Below, piece by piece: positions 63,997 to 64,000 of a stretch of 64,000 nucleotides of DNA. The stretch is from Streptomyces harbinensis. GTDB taxonomy: Bacteria; Actinomycetota; Actinomycetes; Streptomycetales; Streptomycetaceae. Positions within the stretch are counted from its first letter, which is position 1. Each line of letters starts with the position of its first letter. The stretch spans positions 248,001 to 312,000 of the forward strand of contig NZ_FPAB01000005.1 in the NCBI RefSeq assembly GCF_900116145.1. The letters run 5' to 3'. Under the pieces are notes generated by a model that was given only the letters and a program-made list of their open reading frames with translations, was not told where the DNA came from and searched no databases. The translations under genes were made by a program, and so were the position numbers.

Positions 63997-64000
63997 GCGG

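Overview
The window is very GC-rich DNA with dense, tightly packed genes, frequent GTG starts and 4-nt ATGA/GTGA overlaps. It carries the linked pair adpA-orn with a TTA codon in adpA, a WhiJ-like XRE/DUF397/ATPase cluster, a CatR-regulated catalase and IdeR/DmdR-like iron boxes. Together these point to the chromosome of a Streptomyces or very close relative. No insertion sequence, prophage or CRISPR array was seen.

Layout. 1-5.0 kb: end of a SHOCT protein, a lipoprotein, and a divergent ferric-siderophore ABC importer with two iron boxes. 5.1-12 kb: glmS, a universal stress protein, the developmental regulator adpA, orn, tRNA-His and an AraC regulator. 12.6-27.6 kb: mostly housekeeping genes (M50-like protease, aroA, rsgA, hisN, catalase/CatR, initiator tRNA, tesB). 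Inserted in this stretch are a sensor-domain protein, a nitronate monooxygenase, a MacB-type ABC exporter and a convergent two-component system.

28.5-43.5 kb is more accessory. It holds a GNAT/phosphatase pair, an internally deleted map remnant next to an XRE regulator, YefM-YoeB, an Erm-type rRNA methylase with a leader-peptide attenuator, and a divergent fused ABC exporter. It continues with a HigB-like toxin broken by a stop codon plus its antitoxin, an MFS exporter with a NUDIX gene and LysR regulator, a SpoIIE-type phosphatase and a LacI regulator. 43.5-46.8 kb is a three-gene sugar-type catabolic operon, probably controlled by that LacI protein.

46.8-64 kb holds a secreted protein, a UvrA-like drug-resistance ATPase with a TetR repressor, a UbiA prenyltransferase and a TetR/Tet(X)-like monooxygenase/hydrolase unit. 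Further on are methyltransferases, an orphan response regulator, an HxlR/NmrA pair, the WhiJ-like cluster with a frameshifted XRE gene, and a final TetR.

Recurring theme: at least five resistance-type modules (Erm, fused ABC exporter, MFS, UvrA-like, Tet(X)-like) lie within about 25 kb, with no polyketide, peptide or terpene synthase visible. There are also several freshly broken genes: the HigB nonsense codon, the DUF5753 frameshift, the map deletion, an AraC tail scar and a stranded secreted-protein fragment. The most interesting single element is the erm leader at 32287-32509, where two mutually exclusive hairpins compete and one of them buries the erm start codon. All functional calls come from reading the translated sequence; no database search was run.
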